Assembly (NCBI RefSeq): GCF_012395255.1 | Contig: NZ_JAAZQD010000006.1 | Span: 124,001 to 188,000 of the forward strand | Direction of reading: 5' to 3' | Source: Oleiagrimonas citrea | GTDB lineage: Bacteria > Pseudomonadota > Gammaproteobacteria > Xanthomonadales > Rhodanobacteraceae | Length of the DNA stretch: 64,000 nucleotides | Shown here: positions 8,473 to 17,818 of the stretch, piece by piece | Layout of the letters: the number at the start of each line of letters is the position of its first letter | Numbering within the stretch: position 1 is the first letter of the stretch | Notes under the pieces: model-generated | The model's database searches: none | What the model saw: only the letters and a program-made list of their open reading frames with translations | Told to the model about the DNA's origin: nothing | Position numbers and translations under genes: made by a program

Positions 8473-9201
8473 ATGCCGGCCAAGCAGACTGAAGTCATGG
8501 ACGAACCCCCGAAGAAACGCGTGCGATGGACGCACGCCTACCGCATCGTATCCAGCCGTTTTCCGCCGGTCGGTGCCTTCGATCGCATCGCCGAACCGGG
8601 CGATCTGGAAGCGCTCTACGCCATCGAGGCGATGACCAATCCGCGACTGCGCCAGGAACTGGGCGAACTGTCGCTGGTGCCCGAGTCGCGCCGCATCAGC
8701 GGTCCGGGCAGCACGCCGGTAATGGCGGCCTTCACCCACCTCAACCCGGAAGGAAGCCGGTTTTCCGACGGCAGCTACGGCGTGTTCTACGCCGCGCACC
8801 GCGTCGCCACGGCGATCGAGGAAACCGTCTATCACCGCGAATGCTTCCTGGCCGCCACGCGCGAGCCACCGATCCATCTGCAGATGCGCTGCTACCGCAC
8901 GTCGATCTCGGCCACCCTGCACGACCTGCGCGGCGGCTGGCCGAAGGCGCATGATCCGGACGACTACGGATATGGTCAGGCGCTGGGCAGGAGACTTCGC
9001 CGCCATGGCAGCAACGGCATCGTCTACGACAGCGTGCGCGATGTCGGAAGCCAGTGTGTGGCTGCGTTCTATCCGGATGTGGTTGCACCGTGCGTGCAGG
9101 CCGGTCACTACATCTACCGCTGGGATGGCACGCGCATCAGTGCCGTGCTGGAAGTGGCTTCGGTGACGCAGCGGGTCGACGGTTCCAGCGCCAAACCCTG
9201 A
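8473..9201 (+). CDS. RES domain toxin (NAD+-degrading or ADP-ribosylating)
   Basis: 242 residues. The RES domain is named for conserved Arg, Glu and Ser. Candidates are Arg in YRIVSSRFPP (near 25), Glu in TAIEETVYHREC (near 118) and Ser in GIVYDSVRDVGSQC (near 190), together with SDGSYGVFYAAH. Family toxins either degrade NAD+ (MbcT) or ADP-ribosylate Prs (ParT). Start ATG 8473 gives the expected length; the frame is open further upstream, but that overlaps the antitoxin. All three signature residues appear intact, so the toxin is probably active. Confidence 0.85.
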   Translation: MPAKQTEVMDEPPKKRVRWTHAYRIVSSRFPPVGAFDRIAEPGDLEALYAIEAMTNPRLRQELGELSLVPESRRISGPGSTPVMAAFTHLNPEGSRFSDGSYGVFYAAHRVATAIEETVYHRECFLAATREPPIHLQMRCYRTSISATLHDLRGGWPKAHDPDDYGYGQALGRRLRRHGSNGIVYDSVRDVGSQCVAAFYPDVVAPCVQAGHYIYRWDGTRISAVLEVASVTQRVDGSSAKP

Positions 9202-9339
9202 ATCGAACGCACGCTTCGCGTTCCGCTGCGTTGCAATGCATGGCCGCAGGGCGGAGGATGGGTGAGTTGAGCGCTTGCAGGATGCAGGCGAAAGCGGCCG
9301 CGCGGAGATTCGCGCTGAATGGATGTCGAGGAGGCAGGC

Positions 9340-11157
9340 GTGCGCAAGAACATCGTCATGGGGCAACGCGATATGGTGCGCGAAGCGCGCATCGAGGCGG
9401 GCATGGCCCTGATGGCGGTCGCGGTCGGGGTGGTCGCGGGGTTCGGCGCGCTGGCGTTCCGCGCATTGATCGCGGTGTTCCACAACCTGTTCTTCTTCGG
9501 GCGCTTCAGCACGGCGTTCGATGCGCTCAAGCACGCCGAAGCCAGTACATGGGGCGCGTGGATCATCGCCGTGCCGATCGTCGGCGCGCTCATTGTCACG
9601 TTCCTGGTCAAGACGTTCGCGCCGGAGGCCAAGGGCCATGGCGTGCCGGAAGTGATCGATGCGGTGCACTTCAAGCGTGGCTTCATCCGTGCGCCGGTGG
9701 CGCTGATCAAGGCGCTGGCGTCCTCCATTTCCATCGGTTCGGGCGGCGCGGTCGGCCGCGAGGGACCGATCATCCAGATCGGCGCGACCTTCGGTTCGAT
9801 GCTGGCGCGCTGGACGCGCATTCCGGAATGGCAGCGCCTGGCCCTGATCGCCTGCGGTGGCGGCGCGGGCATCGCCGCGACCTTCAACACGCCGATCGGC
9901 GGCGTGCTGTTCGCCACCGAGATCCTGCTGGTCGAGATCAGCGCGCGCACGCTGATCCCGGTGATGATCGCGACCGGCACCGCCAGCCTGATCGGGCGCG
10001 CCTTCTTCGGTGATCATCCATCCTTCATCCTGCCGCCGCTGGTGCTGGATCACCCGGTGCTGGGTTCGGGCATGCCGGCGCTGGCCGCGTACGTGGTGCT
10101 CGGTCTGCTGACCGGGGTGGCGGCGATGGCGTTCACGCGCTCGATCTACTGGTTCGAGGACCTGTTCCAGCGCATGCCCGGTAACGACTACCTGCGCCAC
10201 GTGATCGGCATGGCCATCGTCGGCGTCATGATGTACCTGCTGCTGCAGCATGCCGGGCACTACTACGTCGAGGGCGTGGGCTACGCCACCATCCAGGACA
10301 TCCTCAACGGCGGCCTGACCGCGGGCGGCCTGGTCCTGCTGCTGGCGGTGCTGAAGTTGCTGGCGACCTCGCTGACGCTGGGCTCGGGTGCGTCGGGCGG
10401 TGTGTTCTCGCCGGCGCTGTTCATCGGCGCGACGCTAGGCGCGGCCTTCGCCGCCGGCCTGCATGTGCTGTTCCCGGGCGTCGACATCAGTCCCGCGACC
10501 ACGGCGGTGATCGGCATGGCCTGTATGGTCGGCGCCAGCACCGGCGCGGCGGTCACGGCGGTGGTGATGATCTTCGAGATGACGCGCGACTACCACGCCA
10601 TCATCCCGCTCATCATCAGCGTGTCCGTGGCCTATTCGGTGCGCCGTCTGTTGATGGTGGACACCATCTACACAATGAAGCTGAGCCGGCGCGGACAGCG
10701 CATTCCGGTAGCGATCCAGAGCCAGCTCTATCTGGCCCGGCGCGCGCTGGAATTCATCCGTGCGCCGTTCACGTGCCTGGATGCGGACGCCACGCTGGGA
10801 ATGGCGCTGGACCTTCGCCGTGGCCATTACCGCACGCCGCGCGTGGTGCTGGTGGAGAATGGCCGGCTGGTCGGTGTGGTGCCAGCGCGCATCCTGCGTG
10901 CGGCGCGGCGCGGGTTGGAGCGTGATCTGCCTCTACGCGATCTGGCTGATACGCACGTGGCCGTGGTGCAGAGCGACATCCGCGTGTTCGACCTGATCGC
11001 CGCGTTGCGCCAGCAGCAATGCCGCAACGCCATCATGACCCGCGACGGCGCGATGGAGAACGCCGGTAGCGTGGTCGGTGTGGTGACGTGGGAAGACCTG
11101 GTCGAGAACACCAATCTGTCCGACTATCTCGATCACGGGCGCACGTCGGATACCTGA
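9340..11157 (+). CDS. ClC family chloride channel/transporter with C-terminal CBS domains
   Basis: 605 residues from GTG 9340, chosen because gaggagg at 9328-9334 is ideally spaced; ATG 9319 and ATG 9358 are alternatives. The ClC ion-path motifs are KGHGVPEV, GSGGAVGREGP (with the gating glutamate), GSGASGGVFSPALF, and a conserved tyrosine in DTIYTMKL. In FNTPIGGVLFATEILL the position equivalent to the internal proton-transfer glutamate of E. coli ClC-ec1 appears to be isoleucine, as judged by eye. That suggests channel-like or weakly coupled transport. The last ~125 residues look like a CBS pair, usually a nucleotide-sensing regulatory module. It is an inner-membrane protein. Confidence 0.9.
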   Translation: MRKNIVMGQRDMVREARIEAGMALMAVAVGVVAGFGALAFRALIAVFHNLFFFGRFSTAFDALKHAEASTWGAWIIAVPIVGALIVTFLVKTFAPEAKGHGVPEVIDAVHFKRGFIRAPVALIKALASSISIGSGGAVGREGPIIQIGATFGSMLARWTRIPEWQRLALIACGGGAGIAATFNTPIGGVLFATEILLVEISARTLIPVMIATGTASLIGRAFFGDHPSFILPPLVLDHPVLGSGMPALAAYVVLGLLTGVAAMAFTRSIYWFEDLFQRMPGNDYLRHVIGMAIVGVMMYLLLQHAGHYYVEGVGYATIQDILNGGLTAGGLVLLLAVLKLLATSLTLGSGASGGVFSPALFIGATLGAAFAAGLHVLFPGVDISPATTAVIGMACMVGASTGAAVTAVVMIFEMTRDYHAIIPLIISVSVAYSVRRLLMVDTIYTMKLSRRGQRIPVAIQSQLYLARRALEFIRAPFTCLDADATLGMALDLRRGHYRTPRVVLVENGRLVGVVPARILRAARRGLERDLPLRDLADTHVAVVQSDIRVFDLIAALRQQQCRNAIMTRDGAMENAGSVVGVVTWEDLVENTNLSDYLDHGRTSDT

Positions 11158-11358
11158 CGATTCGAGCTGCAAGATCGCATCCGTCGCGATGGCGATGCGT
11201 TCGTCGGGGTGACGGTGGAACCCACGTTCGTTCGCTGGAGTCTCGCAGCACGTTTTGGTGCGCCTACCTGGATCCGTGGCCGGGTCGCAGCGATTGCCGG
11301 TACGTGTCCCCAAGAGGTGAGACGTCGCATGGACCGGATCGTGCGACGCGATGTCGGT

Positions 11359-12717
11359 TCAGAGCACGCGGCGCGTGACCGGTTCGCCGTGATCGCGGTC
11401 GTGGCGCAGGATGCCGGCGATCCAGGTGGCGCGCACGGCGCGGTCGTCGCCGAGGGTCATCAACACGGCGAGCGCCTCATCCAGACTGTCGACATGCTGC
11501 ATGCGCGCAGCCATCAGCGGCGTGGCACGCAGGTCGAGCACGGCCAGATCCGCTTCCATGCCTGGCGCAATGCTGCCGATCCGATCGTCCAGGTGCAGCG
11601 CGTGGGCGCCGCCGCGGGTGGCCAGATACAGCGCGTGCGCCGGTGAGAGCGGCGCGTCGCGCAGCTGCGCCACCTTGCCGGCTTCGTCCATGGTGCGCAG
11701 CATCGAGAAGCTGGTGCCGGCGCCGAGATCGGTGCCCAGTCCGACCCGTACCGGCCGTTCCGCGCGTTTGGCGGCGGCCAGATCGAACAGGCCGCTGCCG
11801 AGGAACAGGTTCGAGGTCGGGCAGTGCGCCAGCGCGGTGTCGCTGTCGTGGCAGCGTCCGTATTCGCGCTCGCATAGATGAATGCCGTGCGCGTAGATTG
11901 CGCGCGGGCCGAGCAGGCCGAAGCGGTCGTAGACGTCCAGATAGTCGCGCGCGTCCGGGAACAGCTCGCGCACCCAGTCCACCTCGGCACGATTCTCGGA
12001 CAGATGGGATTGCACGAAGCAGTCGGGATGCTCGCGCCACAGCGCACCGGCCGCTTCGAGTTGCGCCGGCGAGCAGCTCGGCGCGAAGCGTGGCGTAATG
12101 GCGTAGCCGAGCCGACCCTGTCCGTGCCAGCGTGCAATCAGCGCGGCGGAGTCGTCGTAGCCGGATTGCGCGGTGTCGCATAGCGCCGGCGGTGCGTGAC
12201 GATCCATCAGCACCTTGCCGGCGACGAGCCGCATATCCAGCCCTTGCGCGATCTCGAACAGCGCGTCCACCGATTGCGGGTGCACGGTGCAGAACACTGC
12301 CGCACTGGTGATGCCGTTGCGCAGGTTCTCGCCCAGGTACAGCCGCGCCATGGCGCGGGCGTGATCGATGTCGGCGTAGGCCTGCTCGGCGGGGAAGGTG
12401 TAGCGTTCGAGCCAGTCCAGCAGCGGCAGGCCGCGCGCGCCAATAATCGGCAACTGCGGATAGTGCACGTGGGTGTCGACGAAGCCGGCGGTAATCAGTG
12501 CGTGCGGATAGTGTTCGACCGGCGTGTCGGCCGGCAGCCGCGGCAGCAGCTCGGCAGCAGGCCCGATGGCGTCGATCCGGCCGTCCCGCATCACCACCAG
12601 CGCATCGCGCTCGTACTGCAGGCTGGCGTCGAGACCGTCGACGAACGGATCGCCGCGGAAGCTGAGCACGTCGCCGCGCAGGGCCGTGCAGGGGGAATCG
12701 GAAGCGGGCTGGGTCAT
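11359..12717 (-). CDS. guaD: Guanine deaminase
   Basis: 452 residues of the amidohydrolase superfamily. Metal-binding FVDTHVHYPQ is near 80, followed by GARGLPLLDWLERYTFPAE, the guanine deaminase signature region. SHLSEN, AHGIHL and GLGTDLGAGTSFSMLRTM supply later metal and substrate residues. It converts guanine to xanthine in purine catabolism, in the cytoplasm. ATG 12717 was selected; the frame extends 76 codons further upstream, but that part is basic and unlike the family. No xanthine dehydrogenase genes are nearby. Confidence 0.93.
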   Translation of the reverse strand: MTQPASDSPCTALRGDVLSFRGDPFVDGLDASLQYERDALVVMRDGRIDAIGPAAELLPRLPADTPVEHYPHALITAGFVDTHVHYPQLPIIGARGLPLLDWLERYTFPAEQAYADIDHARAMARLYLGENLRNGITSAAVFCTVHPQSVDALFEIAQGLDMRLVAGKVLMDRHAPPALCDTAQSGYDDSAALIARWHGQGRLGYAITPRFAPSCSPAQLEAAGALWREHPDCFVQSHLSENRAEVDWVRELFPDARDYLDVYDRFGLLGPRAIYAHGIHLCEREYGRCHDSDTALAHCPTSNLFLGSGLFDLAAAKRAERPVRVGLGTDLGAGTSFSMLRTMDEAGKVAQLRDAPLSPAHALYLATRGGAHALHLDDRIGSIAPGMEADLAVLDLRATPLMAARMQHVDSLDEALAVLMTLGDDRAVRATWIAGILRHDRDHGEPVTRRVL

Positions 12718-12959
12718 GGATTTGATGACACGGAAACTCGGCGCAAGCCTAGCAGCCCGGCGCGGGCATGGCGCATGGTGTGATCGATGTTCTTCATGCT
12801 GCGTCGCTTGCGCGGTCTGTCGGGCCGCGAACTGCGGTGAACAGGTCGCGCCATCGAAGCGTTCGTGCCTGGGCCTGTCTGTGCGTAAGCGGCGTAGCCG
12901 ATGTGGGCATGCAGAGGCGTGATCGCCCAGGTTCGGGCGCAGCACGCGAGCACGAAGGG

Positions 12960-14351
12960 TTATCCGTCATGCGGCTTGCGTGTGCGCGAAGCGCCCAGTT
13001 TGCGCGTCAGCGTGTTGCGGCCCACGCCCAGCGCTTCGGCGGCGTGACCGCGATGACCCTCGTGCGCGGCCAGCGCGGTTTCCAGAAGTGTGCGGTCCAG
13101 CGTGTCGCGGGCGCGGGCGTGGATGTCCGCTTCGCCGTCGGCCAGCGCCTGCTCGGCCCAGGCACGCAGGCCCTCGCTCCAGATTTCGCCGGGTGGCGGC
13201 GCGGGTTCGTCGCGGCCGCGGCCGAGGTCGGCGGAGCGGATCTCCGCGCCGGGCGCGATCACCACGAGACGACGGCACAGGTTCTCCAGTTCGCGTACGT
13301 TGCCGGGGAAATCCTGTCGCGTTAGCGCGCGCAGGGCCGAGGCGGCGAAGCGTTTCGGTGCGACTTTCAGTTCGCGCGCGGCGGCGGCGAGGAAATGCCG
13401 CGCCAGCAGCGGGATGTCATCGCGGCGTTGGCGCAGCGCCGGCAGGGCGATGCGCACCACATCCAGGCGATGCTTGAGATCGGCGCGGAAGCGGCCCTCG
13501 CCGATCAGCGCGTCCAGGTCCTGGTGCGTCGCGGCGACGATGCGCACGTCGCAGCGCAGCAGTTCGCGGCCGCCGACGCGGTAGAACTCGCCCTCGGCCA
13601 GCACGCGTAGCAGGCGCGTCTGCAGCGACGCCGGCATGTCGCCGATTTCGTCGAGGAACAGCGTGCCGCCCTCGGCCTGTTCGAAACGGCCGGCGTGGCG
13701 ACGGGTCGCGCCGGTGAAGGCGCCGGCCTCGTGGCCGAACAGTTCACTCTCCAGCAGTTCGGCGGGAATGGCGGCGGTGTTCAGGGCCACGAACGGCCGC
13801 TCTCGGCGCGTGCTTTCGGCGTGCAGTGCGCGCGCGGCCAGTTCCTTGCCGGTGCCGGTCTCACCGGTGATCAGCACGTTGAGATCGCTGGCAGCGACGC
13901 GTCCGATCAGGCGGAACACCTCGCGCATGGCGGCGCTTTCGCCGAGCAGGGCGTCGGCCGGTGCGTCGGGGACGACGGGATCTTCGGTCGGTGCTTCGGT
14001 TAGCGCGCGCGCGACCGCTTCCACGGCCTGATCCAGATCGAACGGCTTGGCCAGGTAGTCGAGGGCGCCGGCGCGGTAGGCGGCGGCGGTGGTGGCGATG
14101 TCGGTGAACGCACTCATCACGATGACTGGTGTCTCGCTCTGCGCGCGCAGTTCGCGCAGCAGGGTCAGGCCGTCCTCACCGGGCATGCGCACGTCGGTCA
14201 GCAGTAGCGCCGGCGCGCCGGCGGGCAAGGCGGCGCGCACCGCCTCGGCGCTGCCGAACTCACGCACTTCGTGGCCGGCGTCGCGCAGGGCGGCAGCCAG
14301 CACGAAACGCACGTTGCGGTCGTCGTCGGCGATCCAGATTTCACGGTTCAT
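12960..14351 (-). CDS. ntrC: NtrC, sigma-54-dependent nitrogen response regulator
   Basis: 463 residues in three parts. The receiver domain has a predicted phospho-acceptor Asp53 in LLLTDVRMPGEDG and Lys in LDYLAKPFDL. The AAA+ domain has Walker A TGETGTGKE near 162, the sigma-54-contacting GAFTGA loop and Walker B GGTLFLDEIGDMP. A Fis-type HTH (HAAEALGVGRNTLTRKLG) lies at the C-terminus. NtrC activates sigma-54 promoters under nitrogen limitation. It lies 33 bp downstream of ntrB. Likely targets in this window are glnA and its own operon, where NtrC-like dyads are visible. Confidence 0.95.
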   Translation of the reverse strand: MNREIWIADDDRNVRFVLAAALRDAGHEVREFGSAEAVRAALPAGAPALLLTDVRMPGEDGLTLLRELRAQSETPVIVMSAFTDIATTAAAYRAGALDYLAKPFDLDQAVEAVARALTEAPTEDPVVPDAPADALLGESAAMREVFRLIGRVAASDLNVLITGETGTGKELAARALHAESTRRERPFVALNTAAIPAELLESELFGHEAGAFTGATRRHAGRFEQAEGGTLFLDEIGDMPASLQTRLLRVLAEGEFYRVGGRELLRCDVRIVAATHQDLDALIGEGRFRADLKHRLDVVRIALPALRQRRDDIPLLARHFLAAAARELKVAPKRFAASALRALTRQDFPGNVRELENLCRRLVVIAPGAEIRSADLGRGRDEPAPPPGEIWSEGLRAWAEQALADGEADIHARARDTLDRTLLETALAAHEGHRGHAAEALGVGRNTLTRKLGASRTRKPHDG

Positions 14352-14384
14352 GGGCAGTCGCCACTCTATCGAGGTCGGGTTGCG

Positions 14385-15395
14385 TCAGGCATGTGCGTCG
14401 CCCAGCGGCAGGTACAGGGAAAAAACGGTGTTGCCGGGTCGGCTGCTGCAGCGCAGTTCTCCGCCGTGTTCGTGCGCAGTTTCGCGCGCCAGCGCCAGGC
14501 CGAGGCCGGTGCCGTCGGCACGGCCGGAGACCAGTGGCTGGAACAGCGTGTCGCGTAGCGTTTCGGGTACGCCGCCGCCATCGTCGATGACGTCCACGCG
14601 CAGCGCCGTACGCAGTATGCGGTCACCGAGGCGCAGGCCGTGTTCGATGCGGGTGCGGAAGGTGAGCGTTTGTGCGCCAGCCTCGACCGCGTTGCGCGCC
14701 AGGTTCAGCAGCAACTGCTGCAGGCGGTCGGCGTCACCGGTACCGGCGGGCAGGCTGGGGTCGTAGTCGTGGACGATGCGCGGGGCCTGGGTCTGGCCGT
14801 CCAGCACCGCCTCGACGCGGCCCAGCACCGCGTGCATGTCGACCGGACCGAGCTGCGGCCGGCCGCCGTGTCGCAGCAGGCGGTCGGCCAGCGTGGCCAG
14901 GCGGTCGGCCTCGGCGATGACCATGCCGGCGAGGTCGGCCAGCCCGGCGTCTTCGACGCGTCGCTGCAGCAGTTGCGCCGCGCCGCGCAGACCAGCGAGC
15001 GGGTTCTTCACCTCGTGCGCGAAGCCGCGCAGCGTGGCCGACAGCGGCGTGTCGGTGCCGGCGTTGTCGCTGAGCGCGTGGACTTCCAGCAGCAGCGTGT
15101 CCGGCGCGCGCACCTGCAGATCCAGATCCGCGCACAGGCTTCCGCCGTGCAGCGTGTGAAGGGTGACCGCGCGCAGGCGCACCTGGGGCTGCTCGGCCAG
15201 CACGCGGGCCACCTGCTCAGCGAAACCCGGTTCGGCCACCAGCGCTGAGAAGTCCTGTCCGCGCAGGCTGCGCACGCCGACTTCCAGCGTCTCGGCTAGT
15301 GCATCGTTCAGCCAGAGCACGCGCAGATTGCGGTCCAGCAGGGCGATGCCGGTGGCCAGGATGCCGAGATCATCGGTTGAAAACGGTGCGGACAT
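14385..15395 (-). CDS. ntrB: NtrB, nitrogen-regulation sensor histidine kinase
   Basis: 336 residues without membrane segments, as expected for the cytoplasmic NtrB. A PAS-like region covers residues 1-110, and the phospho-acceptor is His127 in GFAHEVKNPLAGLRGAAQLL. The N-box LLNLARNAVEAGAQ and the G boxes IDDGGGVPE and GTGLGLALARE follow. It phosphorylates NtrC and is normally switched to phosphatase by the PII protein. The start codon directly abuts an NtrC-like dyad (15396-15412), and no convincing Shine-Dalgarno sequence is present there. Unlike in enteric bacteria, ntrBC is not linked to glnA, which is 12 kb away. Confidence 0.94.
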   Translation of the reverse strand: MSAPFSTDDLGILATGIALLDRNLRVLWLNDALAETLEVGVRSLRGQDFSALVAEPGFAEQVARVLAEQPQVRLRAVTLHTLHGGSLCADLDLQVRAPDTLLLEVHALSDNAGTDTPLSATLRGFAHEVKNPLAGLRGAAQLLQRRVEDAGLADLAGMVIAEADRLATLADRLLRHGGRPQLGPVDMHAVLGRVEAVLDGQTQAPRIVHDYDPSLPAGTGDADRLQQLLLNLARNAVEAGAQTLTFRTRIEHGLRLGDRILRTALRVDVIDDGGGVPETLRDTLFQPLVSGRADGTGLGLALARETAHEHGGELRCSSRPGNTVFSLYLPLGDAHA

Positions 15396-15412
15396 TGCAC
15401 CAATCTAGTGCG
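15396..15412 (-). promoter_or_regulatory. NtrC-like binding dyad abutting the ntrB start codon
   Basis: The sequence TGCACC-AATCT-AGTGCG on the + strand matches 10 of 12 arm positions of the NtrC consensus TGCACC-N5-GGTGCA. It occupies the 17 bases immediately upstream of the ntrB ATG. The position suggests negative autoregulation, as at the E. coli glnL promoter, but this is inference from one site. Confidence 0.5.
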
Positions 15413-15611
15413 ATGTCACGCGTCCTGCAATGCGCCGAGGACGTTGCACTACGAGACGGCACGTCTGTGGGTGGACGGTGTCGGCATCTTGACGCGATAC
15501 AGGCGGGACGCGCGTGCCAGAGCCGGCTCGGCAGATACGGGCATCTTGAGTCGCAGTTGGAACCTCTTGTGCCTCCGGGCACACTGTCGTGCCGACTTTC
15601 ACTTCGTACCG

Positions 15612-16787
15612 ATGACATCTACCGATTCCCGCCCGCTTGCCCGCAACGCCGGCATCGACCTGCTGCGCGGCGTGTCGATCCTGCTGGTGGTGATGAATCA
15701 CATCGGTTTGCGCATTCCATTGCATCGCACCGCTCTGGGCGAAGTGCTGCCGACGTGGCTGCTGAAGGCGCTGATCTACAACGGTCTGCCGGCGGTGTAT
15801 GTGTTCTTCGTGGTGTCTGGCTTCCTCATCACGCGCAACGCGCTGCAACGATGGGGGACGCTCGGAGCAGTGCATCTGCGCGACTTTTACGTGCGGCGTT
15901 TCGCGCGCATCGTGCCGTTGCTGGTGATGCTGATCGCGGTGCTCGGACTGTTGCACGAGCTTGGCATACACGACTACGTGATCCACCGCTCGACGCAATC
16001 GCTGGGTGGTGCGGTCGCCTCGGCGTTCGGTCTGTATCTGAATGTGTACGAGGCGCATACCGGCTATTTGCCCGGCAACTGGGATGTGCTGTGGTCGCTG
16101 TCGATCGAGGAGTTGTTCTATCTCGGTTTCCCGTTGCTGTGTCTGCTGCTGCGGCGTGTGCGCTTCATGGCGCCGCTGTTGGTGCTGCTGGTGCTGTCGC
16201 TGCCGTACACGCGCGGTCTGGCTGCGGGCAACGAGATCTGGATGGAGAAAGCGTATCTGCCGGGGATGTCGGCGATCGCCAGCGGCGTGCTCGGCGCGTT
16301 GCTGGCCGCGCGCTGGCAGGCTTCCGCTTCGGCAGCAAGGGCGATGGTCATCGGCGGCGGGCTGGTGCTGACCGGATTGCTGCTCCGAGGCGATCTGCTG
16401 TGGCCGTATCTGGGCAACGGCGTCATGTTGCTGCTGGTGCTGTCGACCGTGACGCTGGTGCTGGGCCTGCATGCGCGCGCGGCCGTAGCGCCGGCTGCAC
16501 GGCGGCCGCTTCCGGGTTTCGGCTGGCTGCGTGCTTGCGGACGGCTCAGTTACGAGATCTATCTGACCCACATGTTCGTGGTCTTCGTGGCCGTGGATCT
16601 TTATCGTGCAGTGGGTCGACCCTTGGCGACGGGTTTTCTGTGGTATCCACCGATTCTGCTGGTGGCCGGAGGCCTGGGTTGGGTCGTGGCGCGCTGGATT
16701 TCACAACCTTGCGAACGAGGTCTGCGTGCACGCTGGTTGCGTTCCGCGTCGACCGGCGTAGTCGCATCCGGGCGCGTGGCGACCTAG
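15612..16787 (+). CDS. Acyltransferase 3 family membrane protein
   Basis: 391 residues with about ten hydrophobic segments. The N-terminal GIDLLRGVSILLVVMNHIG carries the Arg and His typical of acyltransferase-3 (OafA-like) enzymes. VYVFFVVSGFLITRN and LSIEELFYLGFPLL are further family motifs. Members transfer acyl groups to surface sugars or antibiotics from the inner membrane. ATG 15612 begins the conserved region; the frame upstream is open but non-homologous in character. It is divergent from ntrB and convergent with the next gene. The acceptor substrate is not predictable here. Confidence 0.88.
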   Translation: MTSTDSRPLARNAGIDLLRGVSILLVVMNHIGLRIPLHRTALGEVLPTWLLKALIYNGLPAVYVFFVVSGFLITRNALQRWGTLGAVHLRDFYVRRFARIVPLLVMLIAVLGLLHELGIHDYVIHRSTQSLGGAVASAFGLYLNVYEAHTGYLPGNWDVLWSLSIEELFYLGFPLLCLLLRRVRFMAPLLVLLVLSLPYTRGLAAGNEIWMEKAYLPGMSAIASGVLGALLAARWQASASAARAMVIGGGLVLTGLLLRGDLLWPYLGNGVMLLLVLSTVTLVLGLHARAAVAPAARRPLPGFGWLRACGRLSYEIYLTHMFVVFVAVDLYRAVGRPLATGFLWYPPILLVAGGLGWVVARWISQPCERGLRARWLRSASTGVVASGRVAT

Positions 16788-16788
16788 C

Positions 16789-17724
16789 CTACGGTGCCTG
16801 TCGGCCGATGCGCGCAGCTGGCGGAACGGCGCGATGCAGGCGTTGCTTGAGGCCCTTGAGGTCGGCCACGATCACAAAGGTCATCACCACCAGCAGTGCC
16901 CAGGAACCGATCTTCCCCGCGTGCACCATGCGCCAGCTCAGGTGCTGATCGGGGTAGGTCCACGCGCCGAGGAAGGTCGCCGCGTTCTCGGCGAGCCACA
17001 GGAAAAAGCCGATCAGCACGAACGCCAGCGGCAGCGGCATCCACAGGCGTCGTCGCCACGGCGTGAAGTACACCCGCGTGCGGCGGTACAGTCCGAGCAA
17101 CAGCAGGGCCAGCAGCCAGCGCAGATCGGGCAGGAAGTGGTGGGTGAAGAAGTTGGCGTAGATCGCGATCGCCACGGCGGCGCTGCGTCGCGGATCGGGC
17201 GCATCGTGCAGGCGCAGATCGAAATGGCGCCAGGCCTGGATCATGTAACTGGCTACCGCGGCATACATGAACCCGGCGTACAGCGGTACGCCGAGCAGTT
17301 TGCTGTAGGCAAATTCGGGGTAGCTCCAGGAGCCGATGGCCGGGTTGGACTTGAACGCCTCCAGCGCGAAGCCGAGCAGGTGGAACAGGCAGATGGCTTT
17401 CAGTTCGTCACGCGTTTCCAGGCCGGTCCACAGCATCGCGGCTTGCAGCGCGATGGCCCCGAGCAGAATGGCGTCGTAGCGAGGTAGAGGCGCAGCCGAC
17501 AGCGCACGCGATGCAGCCAGCACCAGAAAGAAGCCGCCTGCGAAGCTGCAGCTGACGGCTTTCTTCAGGCCGAACCAGAGGAATTCGCGCAGCGCGTCCG
17601 CGCGCACGGTGTGCGGTGCAGTCAGCCAGGCGCGCAACACGCGGATATTCGCCATCGGGAAACGCAAGGTCATGCGTGCAAGCATGGCTGTGCGCGAAGC
17701 GGTGGCTCGGGCGGAACGTGGCAT
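16789..17724 (-). CDS. DUF817 family integral membrane protein
   Basis: Up to 311 residues with about eight predicted membrane helices. The family-like segment is NPAIGSWSYPEFAYSKLLGV plus PLYAGFMYAAVASYMIQAWR, followed by YANFFTHHFLPDLRWLL and LWLAENAATFLGAWTYPDQ. These match the DUF817 (YoaT-like) family of unknown function. The start is uncertain: ATG 17724, 17685, 17673 and 17655 are all in frame and none has a good ribosome binding site. ATG 17655 (MANIRVLRAWL) may be the true one. The stop lies 1 bp from that of the convergent acyltransferase gene. Confidence 0.75.
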   Translation of the reverse strand: MPRSARATASRTAMLARMTLRFPMANIRVLRAWLTAPHTVRADALREFLWFGLKKAVSCSFAGGFFLVLAASRALSAAPLPRYDAILLGAIALQAAMLWTGLETRDELKAICLFHLLGFALEAFKSNPAIGSWSYPEFAYSKLLGVPLYAGFMYAAVASYMIQAWRHFDLRLHDAPDPRRSAAVAIAIYANFFTHHFLPDLRWLLALLLLGLYRRTRVYFTPWRRRLWMPLPLAFVLIGFFLWLAENAATFLGAWTYPDQHLSWRMVHAGKIGSWALLVVMTFVIVADLKGLKQRLHRAVPPAARIGRQAP

Positions 17725-17818
17725 CGCGAAGTACGGATGCGGGCATCACGATGACAAATACATTGAACCGTGCCGCCGCCCTTGGCATGCTGCATTGATC
17801 AAACAGGGAGAGGAAGAC

